Positions 44,753 through 54,751 of a stretch of 64,000 nt of DNA are shown here, piece by piece (the first letter of the stretch is position 1; every line of letters begins with the position of its first letter). Origin of the DNA: Photobacterium sp. Ph5 (lineage in GTDB: Bacteria; Pseudomonadota; Gammaproteobacteria; Enterobacterales; Vibrionaceae); assembly GCF_022129445.1 (NCBI RefSeq), contig NZ_JADQAQ010000009.1, positions 42,117-106,116 of the forward strand, written 5' to 3'. A program made the position numbers and the translations under genes. The notes below the pieces were generated by a model. It did no database searches. It saw nothing but the letters and a program-made list of their open reading frames with translations, and was not told the DNA's origin.

Positions 44753-45243
44753 AGGTTAAATACTTACGAATTAAATTTTTTAAAGTGTTCGAAAGCCTAC
44801 CCTTTGAAATATTTACTTACAATTTAATTATTTGCTGTATTTTTAACCATTAAAACAAATATTATGATTACGGAAGATTTAACTGATAAGACCAGGCAAA
44901 AATAACAACAAACAACAACAAAACAAGATAAAAACCTGTAAATATCGATAAATAAAAACAGTACTCTAATAATATTAATATTAACAGAATAAGAAAAAAT
45001 TAATTAAAACCATTTTTTTTGTTACATTAACAGATATCAATATAAATAGTGCCAATATAAATGAAGAAAAACATTAATATAGCGAATATATTATCGTGTT
45101 AAATTTATTTACAATTGTATGATAATCAATAAATAGTCACAATTAGTTAAAACTAAAAGCAATAATTAGTCACAAAAATAAAAATAGAATAATGATTGAG
45201 TCTTATTAAATCTTTATTCAATTAATATTATTCAATATATAAA
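44753..45243. other. Very AT-rich gene-free region
   Basis: About 490 bases upstream of the MFS gene with no gene. Composition is strongly A/T with repeated AATATTAATATTAACA-type words. It probably contains the transporter promoter; H-NS-like binding is plausible from composition only. Confidence 0.35.
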
Positions 45244-45268
45244 AAAGGCAGCCTGGTTGGCTGCCTTT
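45244..45268. terminator. Terminator of the glycine-zipper lipoprotein gene
   Basis: AAAGGCAGCC and GGCTGCCTTT form a perfect 10-bp stem with a 5-base loop; six A residues on the plus strand become a T-run for the minus-strand gene. Confidence 0.88.
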
Positions 45269-45297
45269 CTAATTTATAGATATTTAGTTCTCAGTGA

Positions 45298-45768
45298 TTA
45301 GTTGCCGGGTACAACTCGCGTTGTGCTACCCTGCTGGTAAATATCAACACGCTGACCTACACGAAAAATCATATTTGGATCAACTTCTTGAACAACAGCA
45401 ATCGTTCTTCCACTATCGAGTTTAATCACGATATTAACACCATTACGTTTACTAACCGCATCACCCGCTTTATTACCTAAAGCGGCACCGGCTAAACCAC
45501 CGCCAATTGCTGCAATATCAGAACCACTACCACCACCGACTTTCGAACCAAGAATGGCACCAATGGCACCACCAGCAATAGTACCAATAGTACTTTCACC
45601 ACCACCGCTCATTGTAACGGCATCTAATTTGGTAATTGTACCGGTTAATACATTTTGTACTGTGCGTGCCTCACCGACATCATAAGCATTACCATATGGG
45701 TTTTGCGCACAACCGGATACACCAAGTGCTGCTACTAGACATAAAGATGCTACTGTATACTTTTTCAA
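45298..45768 (-). CDS. Glycine-zipper outer-membrane lipoprotein, SlyB/Pcp-like
   Basis: 156 residues from a TTG start at 45768: GGAGG lies six bases upstream of it, while the longer frame (TTG at 45783) would place that sequence inside the coding region. The lipobox VSGC follows the signal LKKYTVASLCLVAALG. The middle has the repeated small-residue glycine zipper (GTIAGGAIGAILGSKVGGG; GGGLAGAALGNKAGDAV) and the end a small beta domain (GQRVDIYQQGSTTRVV). SlyB-type proteins strengthen the outer membrane and respond to PhoPQ stress in enterics. Confidence 0.88.
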   Translation of the reverse strand: MKKYTVASLCLVAALGVSGCAQNPYGNAYDVGEARTVQNVLTGTITKLDAVTMSGGGESTIGTIAGGAIGAILGSKVGGGSGSDIAAIGGGLAGAALGNKAGDAVSKRNGVNIVIKLDSGRTIAVVQEVDPNMIFRVGQRVDIYQQGSTTRVVPGN

Positions 45769-45956
45769 TGTAACCTCCGTCAATAAAGCAATCTGCTATT
45801 ACAACGATATAAGTTTGGACGTTAAATTAACATTTTGCTTACAAATCCTGTATTCACACTGAACGGACTATTAAAACAACATGTTACAGCTTTTTAGCAG
45901 AAGAAAAAGTCAGCCTTTCACACTAACTTTCTCTTCAAAAAGTAAATATACTTAAT

Positions 45957-46871
45957 TTAATGCGCTTTCTTACCGCAAATTTTATGAATTAAAGTCACTA
46001 CTGCAACAACAACTGCGCCCGCAATCACTCCCACGACACCATTGATGAAGGGAGGAAGAATAGATGCTGAACCTGGGAAATTTACAGCTTGTACAACCTG
46101 CTCAATGATCTCATGAGAATGCGGTAATGTATGTACGACGATACCACCTCCAACAAGAAACATCGCAATTGTGCCAACAAAAGCCAGAACCTTCATAAGA
46201 TAAGGCGCCATGTTCACTAATAGAGAACCAAAGCGGTGTTTCAAGCTTGCTTGTTCACTATGATTTACAAGATATAGCCCTGCATCATCGAGTTTCACAA
46301 TACCTGCAACTAAGCCATAAACACCAGCAGTCATCACCGCAGCAATAACACTGACCACGATTGCTTGAGTTAAAAATGGGTGATCTTGCACAACCCCTAG
46401 AGAAATCACGATAATTTCAGCAGAAAGAACAAAATCAGTACGTATTGCTCCTTTTATTTTCTCTTTTTCATATTCCGCAATATCGACATCACTTTGCGCT
46501 AACACATCAACTTTATCTTCAGTATTCGCGTTAGAATGAAATAACTTTTCAACGATTTTTTCTACACCTTCAAAGCATAAGAATAAACCGCCTAATAACA
46601 GCATAGGCTGAATCAACCAAGGGGCTATTACGCTAATCAATAACGCAGCGGGAACTAATATAAGCTTATTTTTAAACGAGCCTTTTGCGACTCCCCATAC
46701 AACAGGAATTTCGCGTTCAGCACGTACACCCGTTACCTGTTGGGCATTCAGTGCTAAATCATCGCCTAAAACGCCCGCTGTTTTTCGTGCTGCTACTTTT
46801 GTCATCACAGCAACATCGTCTAATACGGTCGCGATATCATCTAACAAAGTTAATAAACTTGCACCTGCCAC
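45957..46871 (-). CDS. DUF808 inner-membrane protein, YedI-like
   Basis: 304 residues with about five or six membrane segments and the family start AGASLLTLLDDIATVLDDVA, followed by AARKTAGVLGDDLALNAQQV. DUF808 proteins (E. coli YedI) are uncharacterised inner-membrane proteins. GTG at 46871 is the start; GGAAGGAG lies nine bases upstream. Gly/Val-rich helices near the end (ILPPFINGVVGVIAGAVVVA) resemble a channel or carrier, without further evidence. Monocistronic on the minus strand. Confidence 0.85.
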   Translation of the reverse strand: MAGASLLTLLDDIATVLDDVAVMTKVAARKTAGVLGDDLALNAQQVTGVRAEREIPVVWGVAKGSFKNKLILVPAALLISVIAPWLIQPMLLLGGLFLCFEGVEKIVEKLFHSNANTEDKVDVLAQSDVDIAEYEKEKIKGAIRTDFVLSAEIIVISLGVVQDHPFLTQAIVVSVIAAVMTAGVYGLVAGIVKLDDAGLYLVNHSEQASLKHRFGSLLVNMAPYLMKVLAFVGTIAMFLVGGGIVVHTLPHSHEIIEQVVQAVNFPGSASILPPFINGVVGVIAGAVVVAVVTLIHKICGKKAH

Positions 46872-47664
46872 AGGTTACTACTCCTTCCATTAAGAGCTAG
46901 TTACTCTTAAATACACAAACTAAAAATATAATGTTAATTGTAAAACAGTTAATGCTGACTTTAGCCTTCTCCGTTTTACACAATTGATATAAGTAGCCAT
47001 CAACCGTAAATCATCTACGATAATGACCACAAACAGTCCATATGAAATGTTCATTCAACAAACTTTAAGCATTATACTGCCTATACCACCAAAATAAAAA
47101 TCAGCGTTTTTTATCGCACTAGATTATCCTTTTCAATTAAAGTCGCTATAAAGCAGAATGGCTAATCTTTCTCATCATAACGATAAATCTTTTTTGATTG
47201 CAGTTAACCTCATTCAATTGTCTAATCGCCCAGCACCCTTTTTTCGGTTTGAGGTGTAGACTGAGATTGGAATTCCTTTCTTTACGTTATGTCATACCGT
47301 GCTAGTAGCAGCACGACCTGTTCGGAAATGACAATGAAATTATTCGCAGCACTATACCTACAGGCCTTCTCGCGCCTGAATACAGTATGCGACAACGCAG
47401 CCAACAGCATCAGACCAACCCAATCTAGACGTTCGACACGTATGTTCATTAATAATGATGAAACGAACTCGGATAGTCCCAGTTACGTGTAATTAAACGT
47501 AGCGCTGTTAGGTATAGCTTGCCTTTTTGTTACCGCAACCTTTACCGCCTGACTTTCATCATGTCAGTAGCCATAACCTTCTATTTTATATGATATTTAC
47601 TGCAGTTATGTGGGGCTTTAATTCGCCTTAAAAAACAGCAGTGTTCTTTACAAGGATTAAGACT
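46872..47664 (+). other. Long upstream region of speA, possible leader
   Basis: 793 bases between the DUF808 gene and speA. Two overlapping open frames near the speA side look partly protein-like: 47289-47492 (67 codons from ATG, weak ribosome site) and 47309-47428 (39 sense codons plus stop, no ATG, containing DLFGNDNEIIRSTIPTGLL). Neither is accepted as a gene. The length and these frames allow for a regulatory leader of polyamine synthesis, which is inference. Confidence 0.3.
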
Positions 47665-49584
47665 ATGAGTGAGTGGACCATTAATAACGCACGTGACGTT
47701 TATAACACGCCTTACTGGAGCCAAAATTATTTTGATATTGCACAAGATGGCTCCGTTGTTGCTCGCCCTAACCTGCTAGCTCCCGACAATACAATTGGCT
47801 TATCGCAACTGGCTGATGAACTCATTGCTGCGGGCGCTTCATTACCTGTATTGGTCCGTTTTCCAGAAGTGATGCATCATCGCGTAGATAGTTTATGCAG
47901 TGTGTTTAACCAAGCGATTAATAACTATGGCTACACGGGAGACTATCTTGCAGTTTATCCAATCAAAGTAAATCAACAGCAAGAAGTCGTTAGCGAAATT
48001 CTAAAAAGCCAATACGCTAAACAACAGCGTCAGTTAGGTTTAGAAGCGGGCAGTAAACCAGAGCTCATGGCTGTACTGGCTATGGCACAAGAAGCAAGCT
48101 CAGTGATTGTCTGCAATGGCTATAAAGATAAAGAATACATTCGCCTTGCACTCATTGGTGAAAAGCTAGGACACGAAGTGTATATCGTCCTAGAAAAACT
48201 ATCAGAACTACGCATTATCTTAGAACAAGCAAAAGAACTGGGTGTTACTCCACGTCTTGGTTTGCGAGCACGCTTAGCGTCACAAGGTAAAGGAAAGTGG
48301 CAAGCCAGTGGTGGTGAGAAGTCTAAGTTTGGATTATCGGCATCTCAGGTTTTAACTGTGGTAGATGAACTGCGCCAGCGCAATATGCTAGATTGTCTGC
48401 AATTATTGCACTTCCACTTAGGATCGCAAATTGCCAACATCCGAGATGTACGAAGCGGTGTGGGTGAAGCGGGTCGTGTGTACGCAGAATTAAAAAAAAT
48501 CGGGGCTGGTATTACAACGGTAGATGTCGGTGGTGGTTTAGCAGTGGACTACGAAGGTACACGTTGTCAAAACAGTTGTTCAATGAACTACAGTATTAAT
48601 GAATATGCAAACAACATTGTTTATGTATTAGGTGACATTTGTACTGAATACGATATCGCTATGCCTCGCATTATTTCAGAATCAGGGCGTAACTTAACGG
48701 CACATCATGCCGTATTAATTACTGATGTCGTGGGTATAGAAAGCTATAAGCCAGAGAATATTTCTGCTCCTCTCTATGATGCGCCACAAGTGCTACACAA
48801 TATGTGGATGTCATGGAAAGAGCTTTCTCAACACGCAGAACAACGTTCACTGGTTGAGATCTACCATGATAATCAAAGTGATTTAGCTGAAGTTCATGCT
48901 CTATTTGGGGTTGGGATGATTAGCTTTATTGATCGTGCATGGGCTGAGCAAGTCAGTTTGCGCTTATGCTATGAATTAGAAAGAAAGCTATCAGATAAAA
49001 ACCGAGCACACCGCCCGATTTTAGATGAGCTACATGAGCGCTTAGCAGATAAGTTCTTTGTTAACTTTTCTTTGTTCCAATCGTTGCCTGATGCATGGGG
49101 AATTGATCAAATATTTCCTATTTTGCCATTAAGCAACTTGGATAAAGCGCCTGAGCGTCGCGCCATTATTTTAGACATTACCTGTGATTCTGATGGTGCT
49201 ATTGATCAATATGTTGAAAGCCAAGGTATTGAAACCACACTACCGGTTCCAACATGGTCAGCAGAAGAACCTTACCGTATTGGTTTCTTTATGGTTGGCG
49301 CTTATCAAGAAATTTTAGGCGATATGCATAACTTGTTTGGGGATACCGATACCGCGGTTGTTCGAACTCGCACTGATGGTGGTTATGACATAGAAAAAAT
49401 TGATCGTGGTGACAGTGTCGGTGATGTATTGCGTTATGTACATTTAGACTCGCAAGAATTTTTACGCCAATACCAAACAATGGCAGAGGAACACCTTGCC
49501 GCTCACGAGCGTGATGCCATTTTACAAGAGCTTGCTGAAGGTCTGGAAGGTTATACCTATCTCGAAGATGTTCGTGCAATTTAA
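47665..49584 (+). CDS. speA: Biosynthetic arginine decarboxylase
   Basis: 639 residues from ATG 47665 (AAGGA nine bases upstream); the frame reaches back to 47641 without support. Fold-type III PLP enzyme converting arginine to agmatine and CO2. The PLP lysine lies in [14 protein letters not shown] (Lys101), the glycine-rich [13 protein letters not shown] and the [13 protein letters not shown] block bind PLP phosphate, and the C-terminal CDSDG motif ([12 protein letters not shown]) supplies the active-site Cys and Asp. With speB just downstream it makes putrescine through agmatine. A hairpin lies between the two genes. Confidence 0.96.
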   Translation: MSEWTINNARDVYNTPYWSQNYFDIAQDGSVVARPNLLAPDNTIGLSQLADELIAAGASLPVLVRFPEVMHHRVDSLCSVFNQAINNYGYTGDYLAVYPIKVNQQQEVVSEILKSQYAKQQRQLGLEAGSKPELMAVLAMAQEASSVIVCNGYKDKEYIRLALIGEKLGHEVYIVLEKLSELRIILEQAKELGVTPRLGLRARLASQGKGKWQASGGEKSKFGLSASQVLTVVDELRQRNMLDCLQLLHFHLGSQIANIRDVRSGVGEAGRVYAELKKIGAGITTVDVGGGLAVDYEGTRCQNSCSMNYSINEYANNIVYVLGDICTEYDIAMPRIISESGRNLTAHHAVLITDVVGIESYKPENISAPLYDAPQVLHNMWMSWKELSQHAEQRSLVEIYHDNQSDLAEVHALFGVGMISFIDRAWAEQVSLRLCYELERKLSDKNRAHRPILDELHERLADKFFVNFSLFQSLPDAWGIDQIFPILPLSNLDKAPERRAIILDITCDSDGAIDQYVESQGIETTLPVPTWSAEEPYRIGFFMVGAYQEILGDMHNLFGDTDTAVVRTRTDGGYDIEKIDRGDSVGDVLRYVHLDSQEFLRQYQTMAEEHLAAHERDAILQELAEGLEGYTYLEDVRAI

Positions 49585-49600
49585 AACTAACTAATAAGTT

Positions 49601-49637
49601 TCCTATCGCAACCTTAGTGCTTAATGGTGCGATAGGA
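49601..49637 (+). other. Intercistronic hairpin between speA and speB
   Basis: TCCTATCGCA at 49601-49610 pairs perfectly with TGCGATAGGA at 49628-49637 around a 17-base loop. No T-run follows, so it is probably an mRNA-stability or translation-control element within the speAB transcript. Confidence 0.5.
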
Positions 49638-49680
49638 CGTCTTTCAGGGCTTTGCCCAATATTGTTGTTAGGAGAAAACC

Positions 49681-50613
49681 ATGGCAACACTAGCTAACTA
49701 CCCAGATTACTCACTTTACGCCAATGCGTTTGGTTTTTTACGTCAACCACTAAACTTCTCTCCAATGGAGTCAGATGCTGATGTGGTGATCACTGGTGTG
49801 CCATTTGATATGGCAACAACAGGTCGTTCGGGGAGTCGTATGGGTCCAGGCGCAATTCGTCAAATATCTACTAACCTCGCTTGGGAAGGTAAACGCTGGC
49901 CGTGGACATTTAACTTATTTAAAACAATCAAGGTTGCTGACTGTGGCGATCTGGTGTTTGATTGTGGTGATGCCGCACAAATGTGTGAACGTCTAGAAGC
50001 TCACGCTACAGGCCTATTAGAGCAAGGTAAAGCGATGCTAAGTTTTGGCGGTGATCACTTTGTGACACTACCACTACTACGTGCACACGCGAAACAGTTC
50101 GGCAAAATGGCATTGATCCACTTTGACGCACATACCGATACTTATGATCAAGGCAGTAAGTTTGATCACGGCACTATGTTCTACCATGCGCCAAAAGAAG
50201 GCTTAATTGATCCTCATCATTCCGTGCAAATTGGTATTCGTACTGAGCACAGCCATAAACTTGGCTTTAACGTAATAGATGCAGGCCAAGCAAATGATTG
50301 GTCAGTAGAGCAAATCGTCTCGACTATCAAAGAAAAAGTCGGTGATATGCCTGTTTACTTAACCTTTGATATTGATTGCCTTGATCCTGCCTTTGCACCA
50401 GGAACAGGGACGCCTGTATGTGGTGGTATGACATCAGACAAAGCGCTCAAAGTAATTCGTGCTTTAGCTGGTATTAATCTTGTTGGTATGGATGTGGTAG
50501 AAGTGGCACCTTCCTACGACCATGCTGATATGACATCACTGGCAGCAGCAACGATCGCAACCGATATGCTTCACCTATGGGCACTGACACATAAAAAAGC
50601 AGACATCAAATAA
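49681..50613 (+). CDS. speB: Agmatinase (agmatine ureohydrolase)
   Basis: 310 residues, manganese ureohydrolase family. It splits agmatine into putrescine and urea. Binuclear metal motifs are complete: [20 protein letters not shown], and [17 protein letters not shown]. The [22 protein letters not shown] start is the usual agmatinase N-terminal block. TAGGAGAAAACC precedes the ATG. It follows speA by 96 bases, so the two encode the arginine-agmatine-putrescine route. Confidence 0.96.
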   Translation: MATLANYPDYSLYANAFGFLRQPLNFSPMESDADVVITGVPFDMATTGRSGSRMGPGAIRQISTNLAWEGKRWPWTFNLFKTIKVADCGDLVFDCGDAAQMCERLEAHATGLLEQGKAMLSFGGDHFVTLPLLRAHAKQFGKMALIHFDAHTDTYDQGSKFDHGTMFYHAPKEGLIDPHHSVQIGIRTEHSHKLGFNVIDAGQANDWSVEQIVSTIKEKVGDMPVYLTFDIDCLDPAFAPGTGTPVCGGMTSDKALKVIRALAGINLVGMDVVEVAPSYDHADMTSLAAATIATDMLHLWALTHKKADIK

Positions 50614-50646
50614 GCTTTAGCAATTAAGCACGACAAACCTCACAAA

Positions 50647-50673
50647 AAAGCCAGCACTTAACATGCTGGCTTT
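50647..50673. terminator. Terminator between speB and the chitinase gene
   Basis: AAAGCCAGCA and TGCTGGCTTT form a perfect 10-bp stem with a 7-base loop, with A- and T-runs outside; it serves both convergent genes. Confidence 0.88.
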
Positions 50674-50696
50674 CGTTTATTTAGCTATTGGTAAAC

Positions 50697-52895
50697 TTAT
50701 AGCTTATCCCATGCATCAGCCCAGTATTGGCTTGAACCCGGTGCGTATGAAGCACTTGCACACCAGCCAGTGTAAGGCCATGGTTTACATTGGTATACGT
50801 TACCGTCTGTACCTAAAACTTGGTCGCCCGCTTGATAGGTTTTACCTGCTTCATAAGCTGGAACGTCGGTTACTGGTGGCTCAACCGTACCTTGCTCTTC
50901 TAGTGTGAAGTGGTGACGAGATTCCACTTGTTCACCTTTTGACTGTGCGATCATGCGTAGTGAGTGTTTACCTTCTGCTACGTTATCCAGTACCAGTTTG
51001 ATTGCACTGTTACCTGCAAAATCTGCAGTGAAGTTACCGCCGTTAACTGGGTAACCCATTGCGTCAATCACATCAATCTGTACAGAGCTTGCTTTGTTCG
51101 CTGTGTAAGACAGGTTCAATGTCGCTGTGCCGTTAGTGATCTTGTAGCTGCTGTTTACGCCAGATAGAGATGCCGTGAAATCCGCTTCTGGTTGTGGTGG
51201 GACAACGCCGCCACAGTCGCTATCGCCTGCTTCTCGCCAAACGCCCCATTCACCCGTTGTGCCTGGTTCTTCGCCTTTCGTATACCAACCAGCTAGCCAA
51301 TCTTTACCGTTATGGCTGACAACATCACCTTCAACGTAAACAACATCTGATTTCCACGGATTAGTACACACGATAGAGCCATCATTAACTATCACAGTAC
51401 GCTTCACGGTTACAGTTTGGTTGGCGCTGTCTGTGATTGAGTAAACAAGCGCGTATTGACCAGCAACGGCAGTGTTTACTGTGCCAGATACCGTGATGTT
51501 TGCAGTTAGATCGCCATCTTCTGCATCCGATGCTGATACGCCTGACATTACATCAAAGTTTTCACCAATTTTCACTACTGCATTTGCTACACCAGATAAA
51601 GTTGGTAATGCGCTAAATACGGTTACTTTACGTGGTGATACCGTTTCATTGTTGTCTGAATCGGATACTGAGTAAGTTAGTACATACTCGCCTACACGCT
51701 GTGTATCTACAGAGCCTGACACGTTAATAGCCGATGTTAGTGTGCCGTCTTCTTTATCGGTTGCTGTTACGCCAGCCATTGCATCAAAGTTAGAACGGTG
51801 TTGAACACGCACATCGGTTAAGCCAATGATCACAGGTTTACCCGGTTGAACAACAGGTGGCACTTGGCTGTGAATGAATGGGCCGTAAGTGTTAATGAAG
51901 CTGCTGTTGTACGCTTGACCTGCTTTGTTAGTACCGATATCCCAGTTGATAGACCATGTCATCACACCACGTAGTGGCTGAGATTGCGCTTCAAGGCGTT
52001 TGAATGCATCAAACAAGTCTTGTGGGTCTTGCACGTAACCTGTTGCTGCGGCATCAATATTGGTTGGAATACCAAATACAAGTTTGTCGTGTGGGATCTT
52101 AGTGAAACCACGAGTACCGTTGATCAAAGAATCAGACATGTAGTAGATGAACTCTTCTTTTAGCTCATCTTTACTTTGTGCAATCCAGCCAATGCCTTCA
52201 ACGTAAACGCCGTCACCACCTTGGTTGTAGAACTGTGGGTTGATCCAGTCGTAGTAACCTTCAAGACCTGTGATGTAAGGAATGTATTTACCTGATGCCG
52301 TTAGGTATGGGAATTCTGGTGCCATGGTAATTAGGAAGTTTTTACCTTGGGCACGGTAGTGATCTTTAACCATACGTAGGGCTGCTGGAATAACCGTTTG
52401 GTTATCAGCCGCATCAATCGCTGCTTGTTCTAGGTCGATATCTAGACCATCGAAACCATATAGATCCGTTAGACGAATGATTTCATTAGCAAATGCTTGC
52501 TCGTCGCCTGTTTTCATTTCAACGTGCGCATCAGCACCACCTAGTGCGATAAGCACAGAGCGACCTTGATCGTTAAGCTCTTTAATTTGGTCAATAAATT
52601 GTTGTTCAGTTAACCCCGTTTCAGGATCTAAATGGAAAGTAGGAATACGGCCTTCAGCAACGTCGTAAACTTTCATGAAAGAAACATCAACCACGTTATA
52701 CATTGGGTTAATGTCTTTTAGTGTCATTGCTGGTGCGTTACCCATTTTATAACCTTGGCCATCAGCCCAGTTATGCCAGTAACCAACAACAACGCCACCT
52801 TCTGGGTTAACCATTTTATCGCCAGCGTGAGCGGTGAAGCTAATTGAGCAAGACAGTGCAATGGCACTTAATGCAAATAGAGATGTTTTTTTCAT
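50697..52895 (-). CDS. Secreted GH18 chitinase with two chitin-binding modules
   Basis: 732 residues. Signal peptide MKKTSLFALSAIALSCSISFTAHA; GH18 barrel (about 30-330) with catalytic motif FDGLDIDLEQ, the acid Glu at 156. Then two Ig-like (DUF5011-type) repeats (about 350-500; VTATDKEDGTLTSAINVSGS), a CBM5/12 module (NPWKSDVVYVEGDVVSHNGKD), a linker beta domain, and a second CBM5/12 at the C-terminus (PAYEAGKTYQAGDQVLGTDG). It degrades extracellular chitin, a staple carbon source for Vibrionaceae. Monocistronic, minus strand. Confidence 0.95.
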   Translation of the reverse strand: MKKTSLFALSAIALSCSISFTAHAGDKMVNPEGGVVVGYWHNWADGQGYKMGNAPAMTLKDINPMYNVVDVSFMKVYDVAEGRIPTFHLDPETGLTEQQFIDQIKELNDQGRSVLIALGGADAHVEMKTGDEQAFANEIIRLTDLYGFDGLDIDLEQAAIDAADNQTVIPAALRMVKDHYRAQGKNFLITMAPEFPYLTASGKYIPYITGLEGYYDWINPQFYNQGGDGVYVEGIGWIAQSKDELKEEFIYYMSDSLINGTRGFTKIPHDKLVFGIPTNIDAAATGYVQDPQDLFDAFKRLEAQSQPLRGVMTWSINWDIGTNKAGQAYNSSFINTYGPFIHSQVPPVVQPGKPVIIGLTDVRVQHRSNFDAMAGVTATDKEDGTLTSAINVSGSVDTQRVGEYVLTYSVSDSDNNETVSPRKVTVFSALPTLSGVANAVVKIGENFDVMSGVSASDAEDGDLTANITVSGTVNTAVAGQYALVYSITDSANQTVTVKRTVIVNDGSIVCTNPWKSDVVYVEGDVVSHNGKDWLAGWYTKGEEPGTTGEWGVWREAGDSDCGGVVPPQPEADFTASLSGVNSSYKITNGTATLNLSYTANKASSVQIDVIDAMGYPVNGGNFTADFAGNSAIKLVLDNVAEGKHSLRMIAQSKGEQVESRHHFTLEEQGTVEPPVTDVPAYEAGKTYQAGDQVLGTDGNVYQCKPWPYTGWCASASYAPGSSQYWADAWDKL

Positions 52896-53468
52896 TTTTT
52901 ACTCATCAAATTACATTTAGATAGACATGTTTTAATTAGAAAATGCCTAAGATGCACAAAGCATAACGAAGCTTATAAAAATCCAAAGTGACGAGATGTA
53001 ACAGAAAATTATCATCACCTGAACAAATGCTAATACCTGAGTTCAAATTTATGACATTTACTTGTTATTTATTTGGCGAGACCAATATAGAACAGCGTTC
53101 AAAATTTAGATCTGCTTTCAGAAAAAACCTATTTTTTGATAACAAGCGCTACTTTTTTGACGCTGTGAAGATGAAATCCACAGGATTAAAATAACCAATA
53201 GCGATGAATATATAATTTTTAATGCTATTTAAAAATAAACATCTGTTACAAATAGACATAACTTTAGCCATTCACGCAATGGTAACAGTGTTTTAAAGCA
53301 GGTTACTTGTAATAAATATGTCGGATATGCCTTTAAAAAGCATTTGAAAATGGTATGTGCTGAGGGACTAACAATTTTCAACGATAGCGCGGTAAAGGAA
53401 CTGATTATATCAAGTCACGGAAACCACATTTATATAGTTTACTAACTCGATAATTGCGAGCTATATAA
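52896..53468. other. Gene-poor stretch upstream of the chitinase gene
   Basis: About 570 bases. It contains the chitinase promoter. Two open stretches without good starts (52988-53194, and 53239-53445, the latter 68 sense codons) read somewhat protein-like in plus-strand frames and could be remnants of a lost gene. No function is assigned. Confidence 0.35.
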
Positions 53469-53501
53469 AAAGGGCTTTGAAATTAACATTCAAAGCCCTT
53501 T
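53469..53501 (-). terminator. Terminator of the 27-residue peptide gene
   Basis: AAAGGGCTTTGAA and TTCAAAGCCCTTT form a perfect 13-bp stem with a 7-base loop; on the minus strand it is followed by TTATATAG. It lies 33 bases beyond the small gene's stop codon. Confidence 0.8.
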
Positions 53502-53533
53502 AAGGATTGTTATTTACTAATCGTCCTATCAAA

Positions 53534-53617
53534 TTACTTCACCATGTTGTTGCTTTTATACATTGGAGAAAATACAGGCACGTATAGTTTGATAATTTTA
53601 TTCATGATTGTAGACAT
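53534..53617 (-). CDS. Small peptide gene (27 residues)
   Basis: ATG at 53617 is preceded by TGAGGAATTAACC (GAGGA eight bases upstream). The peptide starts MSTIMNKIIKLYVPVFSPMY and ends KSNNMVK. A hydrophobic middle (IIKLYVPVF) flanked by Lys suggests a small membrane peptide. A strong terminator follows at 53469-53501, supporting a dedicated transcript. No known family is recognised. Confidence 0.6.
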   Translation of the reverse strand: MSTIMNKIIKLYVPVFSPMYKSNNMVK

Positions 53618-53964
53618 GGTTAATTCCTCAGGAAGTTAAGTATCGTTTTAGTTAAAAATCAGTATTAAGCCTTATTTTATAAGCTTAACCATTGCTTCTA
53701 TGTGAGGAATTATAAGTAGATAAAATTAATTTAAAACGAGAAAAACACCAATTAAGGATTATATTTTGTAATCCGAATAAATTATCACTTTTACTTCATA
53801 TTTATCTCACTTACATTTTAATCGTCAGCTTTATCATGCTGAAAATTAAAGTGAAACGTTACACATCGACATTTCTATCATTGACTCTCATTAATTATCA
53901 TCTCTTTCGCTAACGTTAAGCATATACTCACGTTATAACTCTAAGTTCGATGTGGAGTAGTGCT
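53618..53964 (+). other. Intergenic region before the MORN-repeat gene
   Basis: 347 AT-rich bases holding the divergent promoters of the small peptide gene and the MORN protein. No gene or clear operator is seen. Confidence 0.35.
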
Positions 53965-54618
53965 ATGAGAATAACAACATTAATAGCCATATTCATGCTG
54001 CTGTTCACGCCTTTAGTATCCGCAGCTATTCACAAAACATACTACCCCACCGGCGAACTAAGAAGCCTAGATAACTATGTGAACGGTAAGCTCGAAGGGC
54101 TACGAAAAGGCTTTTACAAAAATGGCGTGTTAAGAACTGAAGGCTATTTTAAAAATGGTAAACCTGAGGGGATGGTAAAAAGCTATTACGAGAATGGGGC
54201 ACTTCAGCTTGTTGGCTATTTTCGTAACGGCTACCCACAAGGACCCAGCAAAATTTATTATAAAAGTGGCGCATTAAAATACGAAGAAAACTATCTTAAT
54301 GGGCAAACACATGGTCTGTTAAAAGCTTACTACGAACATGGTGGGATCAAACTTGAAGAGAACTATGTTAATGGAAAACCTCGAGGAAATTTAAAAGGCT
54401 ACTATGATGATGGTACGCTGGAGTTTGAAGAAAATTACCGTAGAGGTAAACTCAATGGTGTAGCGAAAAGCTACTTTAGAAATGGGCAGTTAAGGGTTGA
54501 AGAATATTATGTTGATGGCAAAAAAAATGGGGTGGTAAAAATATACAATAAGCAAGGCGAACAAATTGGTCGATTACGTTATAAGAACGATGAATTGATT
54601 GACAGCCATAAGCCATAA
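53965..54618 (+). CDS. Secreted MORN-repeat protein (YwqK-like)
   Basis: 217 residues from ATG 53965 (GTGGAG eight bases upstream); an in-frame ATG at 53950 is less likely. Signal peptide MRITTLIAIFMLLFTPLVSA, then about eight MORN_2-type repeats of roughly 23 residues, each with a pattern like YYENGALQLVGYFRNGYPQG. Such beta-hairpin repeat proteins are annotated as YwqK-family antitoxins, but here the protein is exported and has no toxin partner, so a surface or envelope role is more likely. Confidence 0.82.
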   Translation: MRITTLIAIFMLLFTPLVSAAIHKTYYPTGELRSLDNYVNGKLEGLRKGFYKNGVLRTEGYFKNGKPEGMVKSYYENGALQLVGYFRNGYPQGPSKIYYKSGALKYEENYLNGQTHGLLKAYYEHGGIKLEENYVNGKPRGNLKGYYDDGTLEFEENYRRGKLNGVAKSYFRNGQLRVEEYYVDGKKNGVVKIYNKQGEQIGRLRYKNDELIDSHKP

Positions 54619-54640
54619 CTCATAACTCATAACTCATAAC
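54614..54640. repeat. Short tandem repeat of CATAACT
   Basis: The 7-base unit CATAACT occurs three times in full and once in part, starting inside the stop region of the MORN gene (stop TAA at 54616-54618). Copy number could vary by slippage. Confidence 0.75.
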
Positions 54641-54671
54641 AACATGGCACTTTCCTATGACCCAAAATAAA

Positions 54672-54701
54672 AATGGATAGAAACTCACGCCCCTATCCAT
54701 T
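54672..54701 (-). terminator. Terminator of the dms operon
   Basis: AATGGATAG at 54672-54680 pairs with CTATCCATT at 54693-54701; on the minus strand TTTTATTTTG follows the hairpin. It lies 50 bases beyond dmsC. Confidence 0.65.
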
Positions 54702-54751
54702 GTGTTTTCAGCTTATCACTTAAGCTTATATGCTCTTATGATTTCGGAGCC

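Noticed and set aside
47289..47492. 67-codon frame upstream of speA
   Set aside because: No Shine-Dalgarno sequence and an overlapping frame looks equally protein-like; kept only as a possible leader region.
52988..53194. 68-codon plus-strand frame upstream of the chitinase gene
   Set aside because: No ribosome site, no recognised motif, and overlap with the chitinase promoter region.
53239..53445. 68 open codons without an early ATG, somewhat protein-like
   Set aside because: No start at its beginning; only an internal ATG with no ribosome site. It may be a remnant but cannot be supported as a gene.
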